Below are positions 29,731 to 37,671 of a DNA stretch of 64,000 nucleotides, piece after piece. Both the position numbers and the translations under genes were made by a program. Position 1 is the first letter of the stretch. The number at the start of each line of letters is the position of its first letter. Under the pieces are notes generated by a model. The model ran no database searches and was not told the origin of the DNA. It saw only the letters and a list, made by a program, of their open reading frames with translations. This DNA comes from PALSA-555 sp963821325 (GTDB lineage: Bacteria > Actinomycetota > Acidimicrobiia > IMCC26256 > PALSA-555), in assembly GCA_963821325.1 (NCBI GenBank), contig CAWGDC010000006.1, forward strand, positions 620,001 to 684,000, given 5' to 3'.

Positions 29731-31044
29731 ATGCTCGCCCGGCTCCGGAACATGTTCCGGGTTCCCGACCTTCGGAACAAGATCCTCTTCACGCTGCTGA
29801 TCGTCGCGGTCTACCGGGTCGGCGCGCACCTCCCCGTCCCCTTCGTCAGTTTCAGTGCGATCAAGCAGCTGCAGAACTCCACGAAGAACAGTGGGGTCGT
29901 CGGGTTCCTCGACCTGTTCTCGGGCGGCGCGATCACCAACGTCGCGATCTTCTTCCTCGGGATCATGCCGTACATCACGGCGTCGATCATCATGCAGCTG
30001 CTCGGGGTCGTGATCCCCAAGCTCGAGGAGTGGCAGAACGAGGGCCAGAGCGGCCAGAAGAAGATCACCCAGTGGACCCGCTACCTGACCATCGGCCTCG
30101 CGCTGGTGCAGTCGACCGGGTTCGTGTTCGCCCTCCACGCCGGCAACGGCGGCCTGTTCGGCCTCAACGCGGCGTTACCGAAGGGCGTCGACTTCATCCC
30201 ACAATTCGACGCGCCCCGAGCCGCCATGATCGTGCTCGTCTGGACGGCCGGCACGGCGATGGTCATGTGGCTCGGTGAGCTCATCACCCAGCGCGGCATC
30301 GGCAACGGGATGTCGATCCTGATCTTCGCCTCGGTGGTGTCGAGGCTCCCGTCCCAGGGCGGGAACATCTACAGCCAGGGCAGCAAGTTCCAGTTCTTCA
30401 CGATCCTCGGCATCGGGGTCCTGATGATCGTCGGGATCGTCTTCGTCGAGTCGGGGCAACGTCGAATACCCGTGCAGTTCGCGAAACGTGTCGTCGGCCG
30501 CCGCATGTACGGCGGCCAGAGCACCTACATCCCGCTGAAGGTCAACCAGTCCGGGGTGATTCCTGTGATCTTCGCGAGCTCGATCCTCGCGTTCCCGGCG
30601 CTCATCGCCTCGGCGCTCGGCAACAACGGACACGGCATCCAGACCTGGATCAACAACAATCTCGTACAGAACCAGAGCTGGTTCTACATCCTGTTCTACA
30701 CGGTGCTCATCATCTTCTTCGCGTACTTCTACACGGCGATCGCGTTCAACCCCGCGCAGCAGGCCGACATCATCCGCAAGCAGGGGGGCTTCATCCCCGG
30801 GATCCGTCCGGGCCCACCGACCGAGAAGTACCTGGCCAAGACGCTGAACCGGATCACGCTGCCCGGGTCGCTGTTCCTCGCGAGCATCGCGATCCTGCCG
30901 CTCCTCGTCTTCGCGCTCTGGAACATCAGCCAGTTCCCGTTCGGGGGCGTGGCCATCCTCATCACGGTGGGTGTCGCCCTCGAGACGATGCAGCAGATCG
31001 ACAGCCAGCTGATGATGCGCAACTACGAAGGCTTCCTTGCCTGA
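29731..31044 (+). CDS. secY: Preprotein translocase subunit SecY
   Basis: SecY (437 aa) is the membrane channel for Sec export and membrane insertion. About ten hydrophobic helices are visible, starting with ILFTLLIVAVYRVGAHLPVP. Also present are the conserved LGIMPYITASIIMQLL, the basic loop FAKRVVGRRMYGGQSTYIPL and GFIPGIRPG. The ATG is behind CAGGAGG. adk starts at a TTG overlapping the secY end by eight bases, so the two are coupled. Confidence 0.98.
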   Translation: MLARLRNMFRVPDLRNKILFTLLIVAVYRVGAHLPVPFVSFSAIKQLQNSTKNSGVVGFLDLFSGGAITNVAIFFLGIMPYITASIIMQLLGVVIPKLEEWQNEGQSGQKKITQWTRYLTIGLALVQSTGFVFALHAGNGGLFGLNAALPKGVDFIPQFDAPRAAMIVLVWTAGTAMVMWLGELITQRGIGNGMSILIFASVVSRLPSQGGNIYSQGSKFQFFTILGIGVLMIVGIVFVESGQRRIPVQFAKRVVGRRMYGGQSTYIPLKVNQSGVIPVIFASSILAFPALIASALGNNGHGIQTWINNNLVQNQSWFYILFYTVLIIFFAYFYTAIAFNPAQQADIIRKQGGFIPGIRPGPPTEKYLAKTLNRITLPGSLFLASIAILPLLVFALWNISQFPFGGVAILITVGVALETMQQIDSQLMMRNYEGFLA

Positions 31045-31729
31045 CCGCGCCGGGCCTCGAGGACCACGGCTGGTGCTGCTCGGCAAGCAGGGCGCGGGCA
31101 AGGGCACCCAGGCCAGCCGCCTCGCCGAGCACTACGACATCCACCACCTCGCCACGGGCGACCTGTTCCGGGACGCGGCCGCGGCGGGGACAGCCCTCGG
31201 CGTCGAGGCCAAGGCCTACATGGATCAAGGGTTCCTTGTCCCCGACGAGATCGTCGACGGCGTCGTCGACGAGCAGCTCCGCGCCGACGATCGCATGAGC
31301 CGCGGGTTCGTCCTCGACGGCTACCCCCGCAACCGTCACCAAGCCGAGCGGCTCGACGAGACCCTCGGCGGATCGCGGCTCGACCTCGCCGTCGACCTGG
31401 ACGTCCCCACCGAGGTCGTGCTGCACCGCATCGCCGGCCGGCGGGTCTGCTCGAACTGCGGCGCGCTGTACCACCTCGACAACCCGCCGGAGCACGACTG
31501 GACCTGCGACGTGTGCGGCGGCAAGGTCGAGCAGCGCGACGACGACACCGCCGACGCGGTCATGCGACGCCTCGAGCTGTACGAGATGGAGACCCTGCCG
31601 GTCATCCAGTACTACCGGCGTGCCGGGATCCTCGCCCATGTCGACGCCGGCGCCGAGAGCGAAGAGGTGTTCAAGCACCTCGTCGAGCTCGTCGAGTCGC
31701 GCTTCGACCCGCGGATCGGGTTGCGGTGA
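31037..31729 (+). CDS. adk: Adenylate kinase
   Basis: Catalyses ATP + AMP to 2 ADP in the cytosol. The P-loop is GKQGAGKGTQ, with the AMP-binding LATGDLFRD and GFVLDGYPRN after it. The LID domain is the long zinc type, with Cys pairs CSNC and CDVC. The protein (230 aa) is slightly longer than usual. TTG start at 31037 within the secY end. The secY-adk-map order is typical of Gram-positive bacteria. Confidence 0.96.
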   Translation: MPDRAGPRGPRLVLLGKQGAGKGTQASRLAEHYDIHHLATGDLFRDAAAAGTALGVEAKAYMDQGFLVPDEIVDGVVDEQLRADDRMSRGFVLDGYPRNRHQAERLDETLGGSRLDLAVDLDVPTEVVLHRIAGRRVCSNCGALYHLDNPPEHDWTCDVCGGKVEQRDDDTADAVMRRLELYEMETLPVIQYYRRAGILAHVDAGAESEEVFKHLVELVESRFDPRIGLR

Positions 31730-32478
31730 TCACCCGCAAGTCGCCCGAGCAGATCGCGTTGATGCGCCGGGCCGGCAAGGTCGTCGCCGAGATGCACGAG
31801 GAGTGCATCCGAGCCGCCAAGCCCGGCGCGACCACCGCGGACGTCGACGCCGTCGCCCGCGACGTGATCGACCGTCGCGGCGCCCGGTCCAACTTCCTCA
31901 ACTATCACGGCTTCCCCGCCGTCGTGTGCACCTCACCGAACAACGTGATCGTGCACGGGATCCCCAGCGACGACGTCGTCCTCGAGGACGGCGACATCTT
32001 GTCGATCGACTGCGGCGCCATCATCGAGGGCTGGCACGCCGACGCGGCGGTGACCGTCCCGATCGGGGACGTCGACGACGGGTCGAAGCGCCTCATCGAG
32101 GTCACCCGGGCGTCGCTCGAGGCGGCGATCGACCACGTGGTCGAGGGGCAGCGCCTCGGCGACATCGGCGCCGCGGTCGAGGGCGTCGCGACGGGGGCCG
32201 GCTTCACCGTCGTCCGGGAGTATGTCGGTCACGGGATCGGCACCGCCATGCACGAGGAGCCCCAGGTGCCCAACTACGGCCCGGCCGGCCGGGGCCTCAA
32301 GCTGAAAGAGGGCCTCGTCCTCGCCATCGAGCCGATGGTCAATGCCGGCGGCCCCGAGACGGAGGTCCTGGCCGACGGGTGGGCCGTCGTGACCCGCGAC
32401 GGACGCCGCTCGGCCCACTTCGAGCACACCATCGCCGTCACCGACCACGGGCCGGAGGTCCTCACCCTCCCCTGGTGA
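31726..32478 (+). CDS. map: Methionine aminopeptidase, type I
   Basis: Removes N-terminal Met from nascent proteins. The 250-residue pita-bread fold has metal ligands in LSIDCGAIIEGWHADAAVT (two Asp), YVGHGIGTAMHEEPQVPNY (His), LAIEPMV (Glu) and the final FEHTIAVTD (Glu). The GTG overlaps the adk stop. It ends seven bases before the convergent stop of the secreted-protein gene. Confidence 0.97.
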   Translation: MITRKSPEQIALMRRAGKVVAEMHEECIRAAKPGATTADVDAVARDVIDRRGARSNFLNYHGFPAVVCTSPNNVIVHGIPSDDVVLEDGDILSIDCGAIIEGWHADAAVTVPIGDVDDGSKRLIEVTRASLEAAIDHVVEGQRLGDIGAAVEGVATGAGFTVVREYVGHGIGTAMHEEPQVPNYGPAGRGLKLKEGLVLAIEPMVNAGGPETEVLADGWAVVTRDGRRSAHFEHTIAVTDHGPEVLTLPW

Positions 32479-32484
32479 CGGCGG

Positions 32485-33547
32485 CTACTCCTTGCGCGCC
32501 AGGTAGCCCTGCAGGTAGATGTCGGCGCCGAGGATGCCGTTCACGAACGTGAACTTCAGCGGGCCGTAGGGCTCGCCGGGTGCGGAGCGGTCCGGTGTGT
32601 ACCAGTGCACCCCCGGGTAGGGCGACAGCAGCGCGAAGGCGTCCGTCACGACGAAGGCGGTGCTGCTCCCGTTGGCGATGCTGCCGTCGAGCACTCCGTC
32701 CGGAGTGATGTGGACGGTCGCGTAGCGGACGATCCGCTTACCCGCCGACTGCCAGCTGAACCCGGCGTAGAGGCCCTTGATGTCCTGGACGGGCGCGACG
32801 AAGTTCACGGCCGCGCCGGTCGCGGTGCCGATGCACGCCCCGAGGTTCGCCGTTGCGAAGTTGGGACACACCTTCGTATCGAGGTGGATATCGAGCTGGC
32901 AGAGCGACCCACTCGACGGGCAGGGCGGCTCCGTCGGCGGCGCGGGGACATCCTTGCGCCCGACGACGAGGGTCAGCGCGTCCCCGCTCACCGACGCGCA
33001 CACGAAATTGACCCAGCGGCCCGTGTCGACGCACTTGGCGTAGTAGCGCTGCAGGCCGGCAGTGTTCTCGCCGACCCACACCAGCCCGCGGCTGAGGAGC
33101 TTCTGGCCCTGGTACACCTCGATCAGCCAGACGTTGTAGCTCGGCTCGAAGAAGCAGGTGCCTCCCGACTTGGCGACCATGGAGAAGATGCGGACCTCGC
33201 CGTTGCCCCGCGGGGTCGAGCTTCTCGGCGCGCTCGTCCTTCGTGCAGAGGCTGTACCCCTTCGGTCCGTAGTGATTCGCCGCGTTGTCGATGAGGACGC
33301 GCTCTCCGGCGCACCCCTTGAGCGGGCAGACGCGGAACGCGACCGAGGCCTCGACGAGGGAGTCGCCGGAGGTCGGCGGGGCGGGCACCGTGGTGGTGGG
33401 CGACGGGCCCGGGCTGGGCGAGGGCGCCGGGCCGGTCGTCGTCGTCGGCTCGGACGAGGGGCTCGTCTGGGCACCGGCCGGCCCGGCCAGCCCAAGGACC
33501 CCCGCGAGGACGATGGCGATCGCACTCGGGCGGAGCCAGCGGCGCAT
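32485..33547 (-). CDS. Putative secreted protein of unknown function (frameshift near 33208)
   Basis: Read from the ATG at 33547 (ribosome site GGGAAGGGGAGG). A signal peptide spans about residues 1-29 (basic MRRWLRPS, hydrophobic core, cleavage near AGAQT), followed by a Ser/Thr/Pro-rich linker of about 40 residues. The mature part, roughly 280 aa, has several Cys (RVCPLKGCAGE, YYAKCVDTGR, LCQLDIHLDTKVCPNF) that could form disulfides. The frame changes near 33208 in a run of four C, where one C too many would explain it. I recognise no family. It is the only gene interrupting the spc-alpha block, is convergent with map and divergent from infA. Confidence 0.75.
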
Positions 33548-33664
33548 GCCCTCCCCTTCCCGCGCGCCCGTCCGGCCAACCAGGCCGGAGGGGTCGCGGG
33601 CGTATCGACCGGGCCAGGCCCAACCTGAAGCTCGGGTCGGCCGTCGCGGTGCCCGCCCGCCGAT

Positions 33665-33693
33665 TTCTCGGGGGTCTCCGGATCCGGTAGCCT
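33665..33693 (+). promoter_or_regulatory. Putative infA promoter
   Basis: TAGCCT at 33688-33693, preceded by CCGG, fits the actinobacterial -10 pattern. A weak -35 (TTCTCG, 33665-33670) is 17 bases upstream. A start point near 33700 would give a leader of about 50 bases, almost all of it the following hairpin. Confidence 0.4.
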
Positions 33694-33712
33694 GGACACG
33701 CTCTGCGCGAGT

Positions 33713-33750
33713 CCTCGTGTTCTCGCGCGCCCACAGTCGAGAGCACGAGG
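33713..33750 (+). promoter_or_regulatory. Long hairpin covering the infA ribosome site
   Basis: CCTCGTGTTCTCG (33713-33725) pairs with CGAGAGCACGAGG (33738-33750) over 13 positions with a single G-U pair, and the loop is 12 bases. The 3' arm contains the only purine-rich ribosome-binding sequence and the first base of the GTG start. Folding would hide the start of infA, so this looks like a translational control element. No named family was recognised. Confidence 0.6.
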
Positions 33751-33986
33751 TGGTGGAGGTCCTGGCCAAGCCCAAGGATGACACGATCCTGGTCGAGGGA
33801 ACGGTGGTCGAACCGTTGCCGAACGCCATGTTTCGCGTCGAGCTCGAGAATGGCCACAAGGTGCTCGCCCATATCTCCGGGAAGATGCGGATGCACTACA
33901 TCCGCATCCTGCCGGGGGACCGTGTCCAGGTCGAGCTCACGCCGTACGACCTGAGCCGTGGCCGCATCACCTACCGGTACAAGTAA
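33750..33986 (+). CDS. infA: Translation initiation factor IF-1
   Basis: IF-1 (78 aa) blocks the A site during initiation. The S1/OB-fold core reads VEGTVVEPLPNAMFRVELEN, then GHKVLAHISGKMRMHYIRIL and the DLSRGRITYRYK end. The start is GTG at 33750 or the adjacent GTG at 33753. The N-terminus is about five residues longer than usual. rpmJ follows after 16 bases. The start codon lies at the base of a strong hairpin. Confidence 0.95.
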   Translation: MVEVLAKPKDDTILVEGTVVEPLPNAMFRVELENGHKVLAHISGKMRMHYIRILPGDRVQVELTPYDLSRGRITYRYK

Positions 33987-34002
33987 CAAGTAAGAGGACG
34001 AC

Positions 34003-34116
34003 ATGAAGGTCCGCCCGTCGGTCAAGAAGATGTGTGAGAAGTGCAAGCTGATCCGCCGCCACGGTGTCGTGCGGGTCATCTGCGAGAACCCCCGTCACAA
34101 GCAACGGCAAGGCTGA
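34003..34116 (+). CDS. rpmJ: 50S ribosomal protein bL36
   Basis: A 37-residue zinc ribbon: MKVRPSVKKMCEKCKLIRRH followed by GVVRVICENPRHKQRQG, with the complete C-x2-C...C...H ligand set. The ATG is preceded by TAAGAGGACG. It sits in the usual infA-rpmJ-rpsM order. Confidence 0.96.
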   Translation: MKVRPSVKKMCEKCKLIRRHGVVRVICENPRHKQRQG

Positions 34117-34122
34117 GCACAC

Positions 34123-34500
34123 GTGGCACGAATCTCCGGCGTCGACATCCCCCGCGAGAAGCGGCTCGAGATCTCGTTGACGTACATCTTCGGGATCGGT
34201 CGGCCCACGGCGCAGCTGGTCTGCGAGCAGACCGGGCTGCCCCGCGACACGCGGGTCCGTGACTTGACCGACGACGAGGTCACCAAGCTCCGCTCGTTCA
34301 TCGACGGCAACGTGAAGGTCGAGGGCGACCTGCGACGCGAGGTCGCGGCGAACATTAAGCGCAAGGTCGAGATCGGCAGCTACGAGGGTCTGCGCCACCG
34401 CCGCGGGCTCCCCGTGCACGGCCAGCGCACCCGAACCAACGCCCGGACCCGCAAGGGCCCGAAGAAGACCGTGGCTGGCAAGAAGAAAGCGAGAAAGTAG
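34123..34500 (+). CDS. rpsM: 30S ribosomal protein uS13
   Basis: S13 (125 aa) contacts P-site tRNA and the large subunit. ARISGVDIPREKRLEISLTY and RHRRGLPVHGQRTRTNARTR are diagnostic, with a basic tail. The GTG start comes six bases after rpmJ. rpsK starts immediately after its stop. Confidence 0.98.
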   Translation: MARISGVDIPREKRLEISLTYIFGIGRPTAQLVCEQTGLPRDTRVRDLTDDEVTKLRSFIDGNVKVEGDLRREVAANIKRKVEIGSYEGLRHRRGLPVHGQRTRTNARTRKGPKKTVAGKKKARK

Positions 34501-34899
34501 ATGGCGAAGCCAGCCGCGGGCGGTCGACGTCCGAAGCGGCGAGAGCGCAAGAACGTCGCGTACGGCGTGGCGCACATCAAGTCGTCGTTCAACAACACGA
34601 TCATCACGATCTGCGACCAGCAGGGCAACGCGCTGGCCTGGGCGTCCGCCGGCAACGTCGGGTTCAAGGGGTCCCGCAAGAGCACCCCCTTCGCGGCGCA
34701 GCTCGCGGCGGAGACCGTCGCCCGCCGGGCGATGGAGCACGGGGTGCGCAAGGTCGACGTGCTCGTGAAGGGCCCCGGCTCGGGGCGCGAGACGGCGATC
34801 CGCACCATCCAGAACACCGGCATCGAGGTCGTCGGCATCAAGGACGTCACCCCGATCCCGCACAACGGCTGTCGCCCGCCGAAGCGGCGGAGGGTCTGA
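34501..34899 (+). CDS. rpsK: 30S ribosomal protein uS11
   Basis: S11 (132 aa) lies in the platform near the mRNA exit. HIKSSFNNTIITICDQQGNA and GVRKVDVLVKGPGSGRETAI match the family, ending in DVTPIPHNGCRPPKRRRV. The stop overlaps the rpsD ATG. Confidence 0.98.
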   Translation: MAKPAAGGRRPKRRERKNVAYGVAHIKSSFNNTIITICDQQGNALAWASAGNVGFKGSRKSTPFAAQLAAETVARRAMEHGVRKVDVLVKGPGSGRETAIRTIQNTGIEVVGIKDVTPIPHNGCRPPKRRRV

Positions 34900-35522
34900 T
34901 GGCCCGGTACACCAAGAGCGTCTGCAAGCTGTGCCGTCGGGAGCGCATGAAGCTGTTCCTCAAGGGCGCCAAGTGCGACACGATGAAGTGCCCGGTCGAG
35001 CGCAAGCCGTACCCGCCGGGGGAGCACGGGCGCGGCCGGATCCGCGACAGCGAGTACCTCCTGCAGCTGCGCGAGAAGCAGAAGGCCCGCCGCATCTACG
35101 GCGTCCTCGAGCAGCAGTTCCGCAACCTCTACCAGGAGGCGTCCCGCCAGCCCGGCATCACCGGCGAGAGCCTCCTGCGGATGCTCGAGCAGCGCATCGA
35201 CAACGTCGTGTTCCGCGCCGGCTTCGGGGCGAGTCGCAACCAGGCCCGCCAGTTCGTGCGCCACGGCCACGTGCTCGTCAACGGCAAGCGGGTGACCATC
35301 CCTTCCTTCCAGGTGCGGCCGGCCGACGTGGTCTCGATCGCGCCGAAGACGAAGAGCAACATCGTGATCCGCCACAACCTCGACACGCTCGACCGCATGG
35401 TGCCGGCGTGGCTCGACGTGAACGCCGAGCAGCTGGAGCTCACCGTGCGCAGCGTCCCGCTGCGCGACCAGATCGACGTGCCGGTGCGCGAGCAGCTCAT
35501 CGTCGAGCTCTACTCCAAGTAA
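34899..35522 (+). CDS. rpsD: 30S ribosomal protein uS4 (zinc form)
   Basis: S4 (207 aa) starts small-subunit assembly. The N-terminus keeps four Cys (VCKLCRRERM, KCDTMKCPVER), the zinc-containing form. The S4 RNA-binding domain is ASRNQARQFVRHGHVLVNGK. It precedes rpoA as in most actinobacteria. Confidence 0.98.
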   Translation: MARYTKSVCKLCRRERMKLFLKGAKCDTMKCPVERKPYPPGEHGRGRIRDSEYLLQLREKQKARRIYGVLEQQFRNLYQEASRQPGITGESLLRMLEQRIDNVVFRAGFGASRNQARQFVRHGHVLVNGKRVTIPSFQVRPADVVSIAPKTKSNIVIRHNLDTLDRMVPAWLDVNAEQLELTVRSVPLRDQIDVPVREQLIVELYSK

Positions 35523-35568
35523 GGAATCGGCCCGCTCGGGCCGCACACGTCTCGGGAAGACAGGAACA

Positions 35569-36504
35569 ATGCTCATCATCCAACGACCGGAAGTAGAGGC
35601 GGGGGAGCTCGACGGCAACTCGCAGTCGTTCGTGATCTCGCCCCTCGAGCCCGGTTTCGGCCACACGCTCGGGAACAGCCTGCGGCGCACCCTCTTGTCG
35701 TCGATCCCGGGTGCCGCCGTCACCCAGGTCCGTTTCGACGAGGCGCTCCACGAGTTCGACACCATCCCCGGGGTCAAAGAGGACGTGACCGACCTCATCT
35801 TGAACATCAAGGATCTGGTGCTGCGCTGCGCCAGCCCCGAGCCGGTCACCCTGCGGCTCGACAAGCGGGGTCCCGAGGACATCACCGCGGCGGACATCCA
35901 GACCACGGCTGACATCGAGGTGCTGAACCCGGCCCTGCACCTGGCCAGCCTCAGCGCGAAGGGTCGCCTCGCCATCGACCTGACCATCGAACAGGGCCGC
36001 GGCTATCTGTCCGCCGAGCGCAACACGCGGACGGCCACGATCGGCGTGATCCCGGTCGACGCCATCTTCTCCCCGGTGCGCCGGGTGGCGTTCTCGATCG
36101 AGCCGACCCGCGTCGAGCAGGCCACGAACTACGACCGGCTGACCATCGAGATCGAGACCGACGGGTCGATCACCCCCCGCGAGGCGCTCGCCTCGGCGGG
36201 TGAGACGCTGAAGAGCCTGGTCGGCCTGGTCGCCAGCCTCTCCGACGCCCCGCAGGGTCTCGAGCTCGGCGAGGTGTCCCCCGCGACCGCCGCGTCGCCG
36301 GACCTGGAGCTGCCCATCGAGGAGCTCGACCTGTCGGAGCGGCCGCGGAACTGCCTGAAGCGGGCCCGGGTCGACACGATCGGCCAGCTGGTCCAAAAGA
36401 GCGAAGACGACCTGCTGGCCATCACGAACTTCGGTTCGAAGTCCCTCGAAGAGGTGCTGCAGAAGCTCGACGAGCGTGGCCTGTCGCTGCGCGTGAAGGA
36501 GTAG
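35569..36504 (+). CDS. rpoA: DNA-directed RNA polymerase subunit alpha
   Basis: RpoA (311 aa) dimerises to start polymerase assembly. The N-terminal domain includes FVISPLEPGFGHTLGNSLRR and LLSSIPGAAVTQVRFDEALH. The C-terminal domain, which binds UP elements and activators, reads LSERPRNCLKRARVDTIGQL and NFGSKSLEEVLQKL. The ATG is at 35569. rplQ follows by four bases. Confidence 0.98.
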   Translation: MLIIQRPEVEAGELDGNSQSFVISPLEPGFGHTLGNSLRRTLLSSIPGAAVTQVRFDEALHEFDTIPGVKEDVTDLILNIKDLVLRCASPEPVTLRLDKRGPEDITAADIQTTADIEVLNPALHLASLSAKGRLAIDLTIEQGRGYLSAERNTRTATIGVIPVDAIFSPVRRVAFSIEPTRVEQATNYDRLTIEIETDGSITPREALASAGETLKSLVGLVASLSDAPQGLELGEVSPATAASPDLELPIEELDLSERPRNCLKRARVDTIGQLVQKSEDDLLAITNFGSKSLEEVLQKLDERGLSLRVKE

Positions 36505-36508
36505 GTCG

Positions 36509-36859
36509 GTGCCCACCCCGACGAAGGGACCCCGGCTGGGCCGGGACCCCGCGCATCAGCGGCTCCTGCTCGCCAACCTCGCGGCGCACCTCTTCGAGGC
36601 CGGCGCCATCGTGACCACCGAGACGAAGGCGAAGGCGCTGCGGCCCTACGCCGAGCGGCTCATCACCAAGGCCCGCCGCGGCACGGTCCACGACCGGCGC
36701 CTGGTCATCGCCAAGCTCCACGACAAGGCCGTGACCCACAAGCTCTTCGACGAGATCGCCCCCCGCTACGCCGAGCGGCCCGGCGGCTACCTCCGGATCC
36801 TGAAGCTCGGACCCCGGCCCGGCGACAACGCACCGATGGCGCGGCTCGAGCTGGTGTGA
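36509..36859 (+). CDS. rplQ: 50S ribosomal protein bL17
   Basis: L17 (116 aa) sits by the tunnel exit. TKGPRLGRDPAHQRLLLANL, TTETKAKALRPYAERLITKA and GGYLRILKLGPRPGDNAPMA are typical. The GTG start follows rpoA. The stop overlaps the truA GTG, so tRNA modification is coupled to this operon. Confidence 0.97.
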   Translation: MPTPTKGPRLGRDPAHQRLLLANLAAHLFEAGAIVTTETKAKALRPYAERLITKARRGTVHDRRLVIAKLHDKAVTHKLFDEIAPRYAERPGGYLRILKLGPRPGDNAPMARLELV

Positions 36860-37671
36860 CCCTCTTCGACGCCGGCTCGCCGGCGTCGTCGCCTCCGACC
36901 GGCGCGGGTCGGCGCAAGCTCCTCGTCGCGTACGACGGCACCGACTTCCACGGCTTCGCCGCGCAGCGGGAGGTGCGCACCGTCGGTGGGGTGCTCACCG
37001 AGGCGCTCGAAGCCGCGACCGGGCAGCCGGCCGATGCGCTGCACCTGGTGTGCGCCGGCCGGACCGACACCGGTGTCCACGCCCGCGGCCAGGTCGTCAC
37101 CGTCGACGTCCCCGACGTGGACGACGAGCGGCTGCGCCGCGCGGTGAACGGCATGACCGCCCCGGAGGTCGTCGTCCGCCGGATCGAGCGGGTCCCCGCC
37201 GACTTCGACGCCCGGCACTCGGCCCGTTGGCGCCGCTACCGCTACACGATCGTGAACCGGCCCGACCCCGACCCGTTCCTCGCCCGGTACGCGTGGTGGG
37301 TGCCCCAGCCGCTCGACCTCGCCGTGCTGCGACTCGCCGCCGACCCGTTCGTCGGCGAGCACGACTTCGCCGCGTTCTGTCGCCGCGCCGGGTCGGCCAC
37401 GACCGTCCGGCGGGTCTTCGACTCCCGCTGGCATCCCCCGGACGGTGACGTGCTGCGCTACGAGATCCGCGCCCGGGCGTTCTGCTGGCAGATGGTGCGC
37501 GCCATCGTCGGCACGCTCGTCGACGTCGGTGCCGGCCGCCGTCGCCCCGGTGAGATGCTCGGTGTGCTGCGCTCCGAGGACCGGGCCCAGGCGCCCCGGC
37601 TCGCGCCCGCGCACGGGCTGTGCCTCTGGGACGTGGGCTACGAGCCCGAACCCGGCGCGTCCCCGAGGTAG
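36856..37671 (+). CDS. truA: tRNA pseudouridine(38-40) synthase TruA
   Basis: Converts uridines 38-40 of the tRNA anticodon arm to pseudouridine. The catalytic Asp lies in CAGRTDTGVHARGQVV. YDGTDFHGFAAQ near the start and FCWQMVRAIVGTLVDVGAG near the end are conserved. At 271 aa it is of normal length. GTG start. Its last 34 bases overlap the 3' end of the opposite-strand phosphodiesterase gene. Confidence 0.96.
   Translation: MTLFDAGSPASSPPTGAGRRKLLVAYDGTDFHGFAAQREVRTVGGVLTEALEAATGQPADALHLVCAGRTDTGVHARGQVVTVDVPDVDDERLRRAVNGMTAPEVVVRRIERVPADFDARHSARWRRYRYTIVNRPDPDPFLARYAWWVPQPLDLAVLRLAADPFVGEHDFAAFCRRAGSATTVRRVFDSRWHPPDGDVLRYEIRARAFCWQMVRAIVGTLVDVGAGRRRPGEMLGVLRSEDRAQAPRLAPAHGLCLWDVGYEPEPGASPR

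Noticed and set aside
33285..33749. Upstream extension of infA to 33285
   Set aside because: It overlaps the opposite-strand secreted gene and adds an unlikely Arg/Pro-rich segment. The family length fits a start at 33750.
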